From assembly GCA_025602915.1 (NCBI GenBank), contig JAHLJZ010000025.1:215336-279335 (forward strand): DNA of 64,000 nt. The letters are read 5' to 3'. The notes under the pieces are model-generated. The model saw only the letters and a list, made by a program, of their open reading frames with translations, had not been told where the DNA came from and searched no databases. The translations under genes were made by a program, and so were the position numbers. The stretch is from Paraphysoderma sedebokerense (taxonomy: Eukaryota > Blastocladiomycota > Physodermatomycetes > Physodermatales > Physodermataceae). Below, piece by piece: positions 58,196 to 64,000 of the stretch; position 1 is the stretch's first letter; every line of letters starts with the position of its first letter.

Positions 58196-60304
58196 TTCGG
58201 TGGATTTTTTTATTGTGGGTATATATCTTTGCAACCGATCAACGGATGTTTCTTCTATCAGATGTAGGGAGTCTGAGTGATAAAATAATAATCCAACTTG
58301 AGTTTACCGGAAACTAAGTGGATTTTGATATGCTTCTGATGTCTAAAAGCTCAGCTGAAAGAAGGGGACGAATATTAAAGTGGGAGGAAACACATGTTAT
58401 AACCGCCCATGTTCTGATTTTAGCTTTTTCTTGTGAAGCTTGTTACGTGGTGGAAACAATTGCAACGGAGCATCAGCCGAAGGTTTCAACTGGCGCGTTC
58501 TCGGCACTGGATAATATATATTCCGGCTTACAGAGACAGTCAGACAAGCATCGACAAACTATGAGGCTTCCATTAGTCCTCCACCCTATTTTGGCATAAT
58601 AGCTGATCTGGCGCTGTGCAGGCTGAAGCGATGTCAATAGATGTATTACACATGTTTAAACTCTGGCTGACTTATGGTGACGTGGCTTCACACTGGGCTC
58701 TATGAAAAAGGAAGTCACCGACACAACGCCTAACTTCTGAATGAAAATCAATGGATCACTGTCTTTTGTGAGACATTATTAAGGGCGACAATGTAGAAAC
58801 ATTCTCCAATTCTAGCCACTGAAACTTTAGGTATCGTTCCGATAAAATTCAGATAAGAATTTATTCATGTCAATTATGCCGGACATCAGTAATACTTATG
58901 ACCTATCAACAGGATGGAAATGGGATAATATGTAAAATAAAAGTACATATCGTCGAATTGCATCAAATGCAAATATAGTTAATGAAGGTTTGCCAATGCT
59001 CACTTCAACCCACCTTATTTTGGGTGTGTAGCTTGCAGCCAACAAGCGGAATCATAAAAATCACATTCTCAGTAGTAGAGCTGCAAATGCTGCACTATTA
59101 ATTCAGGCCGTCATTGCAAGAGCTGGCAGAATTGATCCCCCCATGGAGAGTCCAGTGCCATCAGTCCCAAGAATGCGCAAGATTGAACATGCTACAAAGA
59201 GGGTCTAGACTTATGCTTTGATGTATAAGCTGGTGAATAGCAGATATCTACAATGTACATAAGTTGTAACACCGGCACTGCAGTAGTCACCGACCTAATA
59301 CCAAAATCTCAGCACCAACTCAAAAATAACAATTTAAATTCCGGATATTATCGTTGAAATATTACTTAGTGTAATGGAGCAAGCGCATTCAATTATCCTT
59401 GATTGAAACGTTACTTTGAAGCCATATAATTTAATGATGCAAGAGAACAGGTAGAAATTAGTAAGAGAGCATATGCGTGGCTACTGCTTCGGCCAACTTC
59501 AAGCCGTGAGCGCATTTGAGGTGCAAATCGATCTCTTAGGGCTGGCCGCGAATTAATTCATTAATCGTGGAATAGACACGCATAAAATTTCGCTAAAGTG
59601 GAATAAATTTTTCCGGATGCGACTAACATTTCAAGTCGTTTATAAATTTCCGGGCGTTCTTTTGAATACCAATTATGGATGCTCATGAAGACACAGTTTC
59701 GGTCCCATCGCAGATACTTGAGCTAGTAATATTCTCAAAATGTGATAATAATGGTAAGACAGAGAGCTGAGAAGTATGTTTTGGAGCTGGACCTACTTGG
59801 TTTTTGATTTTTATAGCTCACGGATTCAATACTTGCTAATTTCTTGCGAGAGAGAGCTCATGGGCAACGAGTGACTGTCATTCTAGTTCAGGCCTAACTC
59901 ATCAGCTTCCTATGATATAATAGCTCCGCGCAGAAAGCATAAATAACCTGCCCCCCATCGCATTATTTTTTTCCTATGCTAATTGCTAATACTGTTGTAG
60001 GTTGTCGCCCTGGGAGAATATTATGCAAACAGAAGTTTCTTTCGAAAGTGTCCGCAAATGTTAGAAGACAATTATACGAGGGAACATTAATCGATTGTCT
60101 TAATCAAACATCGCTATCAGACCAAATATATGCAATGTTTCAGGCGCAGTGCTTGATCCCTTCGGAAAAATTAATTCTTTTAAATTCTATTAGAGTACGA
60201 TAGTAAATCGATCTGATTTTTCGAAAAATGAAACAGCTTCATGTGAATTGCTGTTTCAATTTAAAGTGAAACGTATCATTTACACGCACCCCTACGACGC
60301 GTTT
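58196..60304. other. Gene-poor region, no supported gene
   Basis: AT-rich sequence with scattered short frames, such as 58318-58599, 59032-59205 and 59976-60203 on the plus strand. None has an ATG-led frame with recognisable domains or splice structure. Part of it may be old transposon or retroelement debris. Confidence 0.4.
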
Positions 60305-60652
60305 TGATAGGAAAAAGTAGGGAAGTTTTTGGCACAGAGTCCTACTTGATAAGGCTATTCCGCACATACGAAACTTAATAGCTTTCTATAGGAAAAATGA
60401 AACCTTTCCTATCTCGCTTTCCCATTGACGGAACAGGAATTGATGGCAAAACCTATTGAGACGATGGGATTTCTAAACCAAGAAGTCACTGCAAGTCGTG
60501 TTGCATATATAGAGGGACAATAGGGATTATGTAGGAATCGTGCGGTGTTTCCTATATCAATCTCATATCGAAGGGATGTGAATTGGGATGAGAATACCAC
60601 GTAGGTAGTAGGAAAGTGATGTTCCTGACCTATTGCATTAGTAGGTGTCGCA
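60305..60652. repeat. Cluster of short TAGG(A/G/T) motifs in both orientations
   Basis: About a dozen copies of TAGGA/TAGGG/TAGGT or their complements in 350 bp, for example at the start (GATAGGAAAAAGTAGGG), TATAGGAAAAATG, TTTCCTATC, CAATAGGG, TGTAGGAATCG and TAGGTAGTAGGAAAG. Dense short subterminal motifs of this sort mark the ends of some DNA transposons. A matching cluster lies at the window end. Confidence 0.45.
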
Positions 60653-63360
60653 TAATATGAATATAAACAAGAGCAAAAACGTTTTATTGAAAAGAGTACA
60701 AATGTTGAACATCAAATCTGAACATATCTGATCAGTGCAGAAGCCTTTCAATACTTCCAAACTGAACCCAGATACATTTGTTTTTTTCTGACGTACGTTT
60801 GAAACAAGTAAGATGGATACAGTACTTCTTCGGCCGCTGGTTTCGCCTGTGTAACAACAATTAGAAACAATTTAACGAGAATAATTTGAGTCGAATATTA
60901 GGTACCTTTTTTTCTGTCACAAGAAGAAGGTACAAGACAAAAACAGCGTCACTCATAAAGAGAGCAAGAATACATCACGGAAATCAAGAAGTTTGCATAC
61001 CAAGTACTTTTAGTGATGACGCCGCTGATGCTGAGTCCAAACGGGATGAGAATGTGAGTCGAAATAAACATCTGTCTGCATAGCTGGAAGTTCTATGCAA
61101 AGATTACCATCAATGTCATCGGCCCAGTTATGAGATTCCCCGCGGACTATGAAACGTATAATATTATTAGTTCACAAGAGAGAATTTGATCATCGAGACA
61201 CGTCGGAAGCATTGCCCAGAAAGTAGTCATTACTTTTCCTACCAGAGAGTCCAGATTGTTTCGAAGAATTCGCTATTACTAGAACAACCAAATATATTCA
61301 GAACGGAGGATAACGAGAGAAACTATTATTTCAGTGATGAAGAAGACAACCTCTGCCCCTTTTTTCTGCAAATTTCGACTTCTCTCTACCAAATCGTCTT
61401 GCAGCCCTACACGGAATTCTGAAGATAAGCGTACCAGATGTCAAAGCACGAGTACGATTCGAGGGACCACTAGCGTAGGGACTGATAGGGGTTGAAGGTA
61501 AAATATGGCATTGAACAGCAACAGGCTGTGTTGGATTCATTAAGGAGCGATATGCTTTCAATCGGGGGATTTTCTTAACCGACACGGCGAGTCTTCGGCA
61601 CTTGAGCAACAGAGCTGATGAACATTGGTCTTATGTTGCTATTAACTTCTGAATTTTCAGCGATTTCTTCCGAGTAAGAATTTGGGAGATCGATAGTATC
61701 AACTCTTTTCTTGTTGTGCCTGCTTCCAGTTCGCTTCCAGCCGTGTACAACTCTTTTGATGAGCTGCTGGAAGGGTCAATCACCGGCCTTCTCTGTGATG
61801 TCCGGATATTTTCTGCGACATTGTGGTGTGAAACAGTACGATATCAGTAACTCCAAAAGAATGTCAATGTCCCTCACATCGGAGGCAAAATATATGCAAG
61901 TACTAAGCGTAATAGAACGAAAAACAAAAAGGAAGCAACCTTCGTACGTACTCCTCGCTTCTTCGTTTGGACTTGATGCCATAAAACATTTTACTGAGGG
62001 TGGTTAGCTGCGGTACAGAAGGGACCAAGTTGTTGATAGAGGAAAAAGTTCAGAGTTCATCAACAAATAAATGCTGCTGAAAAAGCATTAACACGTACGG
62101 TTGCCATGGTAACTTCTTCCTTTCACATCTTACTTACTGCTAAATGTAGGGCGGAAATCCCCACAAACACACATGGGAAGAAAGCGAATTCGGCATCCAA
62201 TTCATCCTTTCTAAAACTTTACCAGATTCTCTAGGAGAGTCAAGACGTTGGACAAACAGAGATACAGATCCACAGAGAACGCGTTTTCAAGCCCTGTCGG
62301 ATACAAGGACTCTATGGTAGATATTACCCCCAAAAGCGTTTAGGCAGTAGAATAACGTATCCTTGAAGCCGGACAGTTTGGTAACGTCATTTTTGATTCA
62401 ACCAAAGAGCAGGCGGAGTGGGAGCAAGCAACTCTAAGTGCACCGATAAGAATTATGATGATGATGATTCCTGCAGCGAAACCGATATCGGATCAGGGGA
62501 AGAGAATAATGGAACGCACAAATGTATCACAGCAGTCACTCATCCTTCTTCAAATTCTGGTGTTTATACTAGATATCAACCATACACCGAAGGTTCCGAT
62601 GATGAGGGTAATCAGTCCTCCAAAAGTATCCAACTAAGTACCCAAAAACTTTTCGTCAATCTTGGGAACGAAATAGATCGTCAAGTACCAACACAAAAGT
62701 TCCGCCACCCATTACTGAGGATTTCGAACAACTGCAATGTCGATATATCAGAAGTGCCACAACCACCCGCCACCACCAAAAACTCCGACACTTCAAATTC
62801 GCATCCAAACCTTCAGAATTGACGGAGCTTTGGCGAATGTTTATTTACAACCCTATGTCAATTTCGATTTTATTTCAAATCCATGTAAGGCATGCTTACA
62901 TGGGGACTTTCAAAAGCTTCCGGTTTGGCGCTAGAGAAGCCTTCCGGTGATTTCTTCGTCTCAGATAATGTGGAGGAGTCACAGAATGCTAAAATCAATG
63001 TCAGTCATAATAGCAGAGAAAATTTCGCCGTGAAGAGTTATCTTTGTCACATCCGATTGATGCTGATGTGCAAAATTGGGTCAGTTTTCAAATTCAAGTA
63101 ATGGATACCTAACTATATCAATGAATCTTAAGGCATAACTAATTTTAAAATTGTAGATCCAGGATATCAACCCGAATAATGAAGTTTTGCGGAGACTAAG
63201 TGGTACCGCCAACTTACTAGAGAAGGCCACTCATTGCTAGCTCCATATATTCAAGAAGGCGGATTCTCGGTTTAACAACTTCAATCTGGTAACTATGGCC
63301 GTGGTTTTAAAATTTTCTCCGATGCCTCTGCTGACTTCAAGTTGTTTCTAAATCCTAATT
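60653..63360. other. Decayed sequence between motif clusters; open fragments only
   Basis: Contains broken open frames on the plus strand at 61711-62007 and 62418-62822. The latter starts with a GTG-led GASNSKCTDKNYDDDDSCSE and is acidic and Ser/Asn-rich. No complete gene model could be built. Its position between two motif clusters, and next to a transposase-like fragment, suggests the interior of an old element. Confidence 0.4.
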
Positions 63361-63558
63361 ATTGTTCAGGTACAACACTGGGTAGATTGTTATGTCAGGT
63401 CTGCCCATAGAGAGCCGGAATGGATTCAGATGGAAGAATACGGCGAAGTATATCATTTCTTAGAGTTTGAAAACAAGGATACAACTTACTTCCTTGCTTT
63501 CTTGCAATGGATGCCAACCGGAAGGCGGAATTTCAGAACACAGAGCTTTGGCTTTTAG
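63361..63558 (+). pseudogene. Transposase C-terminal fragment (Tnp2/CACTA-like)
   Basis: An open fragment without its own start reads VQHWVDCYVRSAH, then EEYGEVYHFLEFENKDTTYF and LAFLQWMP, ending at a TAG. The pattern Y-G-x-V-x-x-F followed about 15 residues later by L-A-x-x-x-W resembles the C-terminal region of Tnp2-type transposases in fungal CMC/Plavaka-like elements. The match is from memory and short. No catalytic residues are in the fragment. Confidence 0.4.
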
Positions 63559-63884
63559 AGTGCAGTAGAAGTGCATGTAGAGGTAACAGTGACAAATACT
63601 ACATCGTTGATAAGCAGGCAGTATTTCGACCCATTTGGTGAATTGTTCTTTCTGGTCTAATCACATAATAAATAATGTTTCTCCTGGAAGATACTTAATT
63701 CATTTTACTTTTACAATTGTCAGCTCCGCTTACTACGTGCGAAACCCAATAGATGTGTCTATTGGGATAAAGCATCATTAGTTTGATTAACTTTGGAACT
63801 CGGGTCATCTCTTCTTCTTTAGCCGTCATGAAGTTCTGATATGATTAATAATTATTTGTCGATGTAAAATTATTTTGATCATGT

Positions 63885-64000
63885 ATCGTCCTATGTGGAA
63901 ACTATGCCTTCCTACTTGATTCCTATATTTTCCTACTTGCTTTTTTCGCTTAACAATGACCGATGGAATTGCCTATGTCGCTCCTATTTGCTCCTATGTC
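63885..64000. repeat. Cluster of TCCTA motifs at window end
   Basis: Six TCCTA copies and one related CCTA in 116 bp, in one orientation on the plus strand (TAGGA on the minus). With the cluster at 60305-60652 it may form the two subterminal regions of one element. The sequence continues past the window. Confidence 0.45.

Noticed and set aside
62418-62822. Possible N-myristoylated acidic protein (GASNSKC start)
   Set aside because: The frame begins with GTG, not ATG, no upstream exon supplies a Met, and it sits in transposon-like debris.
1-64000. CRISPR arrays, bacterial operons, ribosome-binding sites or a prophage
   Set aside because: The window is eukaryotic throughout with spliced genes; no regularly spaced direct repeats or prokaryotic gene blocks were seen.

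Overview
This is nuclear DNA from an intron-rich eukaryote, most probably a zoosporic (flagellated) early-diverging fungus. Introns are GT-AG, mostly 50-130 nt, with CTAAC/CTGAC-like branch sites. Fungal markers are a fungal-type TRK potassium transporter, a Gti1/Pac2 (WOPR) regulator, and a globin-sensor protein of the kind known from fungi. CFAP206, ZMYND10, NME7 and an XRRA1-like protein point to a motile flagellum, which Dikarya lack. Phenylalanine hydroxylase also fits an early-diverging lineage. The species cannot be named from the sequence.

Layout. 1-5.3 kb: 3' end of phenylalanine hydroxylase, a tRNA-Tyr, ALG6, and an unrecognised basic protein. 5.4-12.6 kb: a full-length ABCB exporter, a YbaK-type deacylase and an NmrA-like Rossmann protein. 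12.8-25.4 kb: CFAP206 and an XRRA1-like LRR protein in divergent orientation, then telomerase reverse transcriptase (TERT) head-to-head with a SAC3/GANP-like gene; the two predicted ATGs touch. 25.6-34.4 kb: globin-sensor protein, PEX2, cyclin C and HMG-CoA synthase. 34.9-35.6 kb: three tRNA-Tyr genes. 36-51.5 kb: M28 peptidase, NME7, TRK transporter, cyclin L, a single-exon 7-TM protein and a tandem HMG-box/polyQ protein. 51.9-58.2 kb: ZMYND10, a deleted hAT transposon with intact inverted repeats, a methyltransferase and a WOPR regulator. 58.2-64 kb: gene-poor, with two clusters of a TAGGA/TCCTA motif flanking a decayed transposase fragment.

Most genes are independent housekeeping units: N-glycosylation, sterol/isoprenoid synthesis, peroxisome import, Mediator and splicing cyclins, telomere maintenance. 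The flagellar genes are the one recurring theme. For most multi-exon genes I joined exons by hand, and the spliced lengths divide by three, which supports the models. TERT was only partly joined, and the 5' ends of ZMYND10 and the XRRA1-like gene are uncertain. No clearly new multi-gene system was found. The most unusual items are the abutting TERT/SAC3 start codons, an NME7 whose first kinase domain lost its active-site segment, GC-AG introns, micro-exons, and the transposon remnants.
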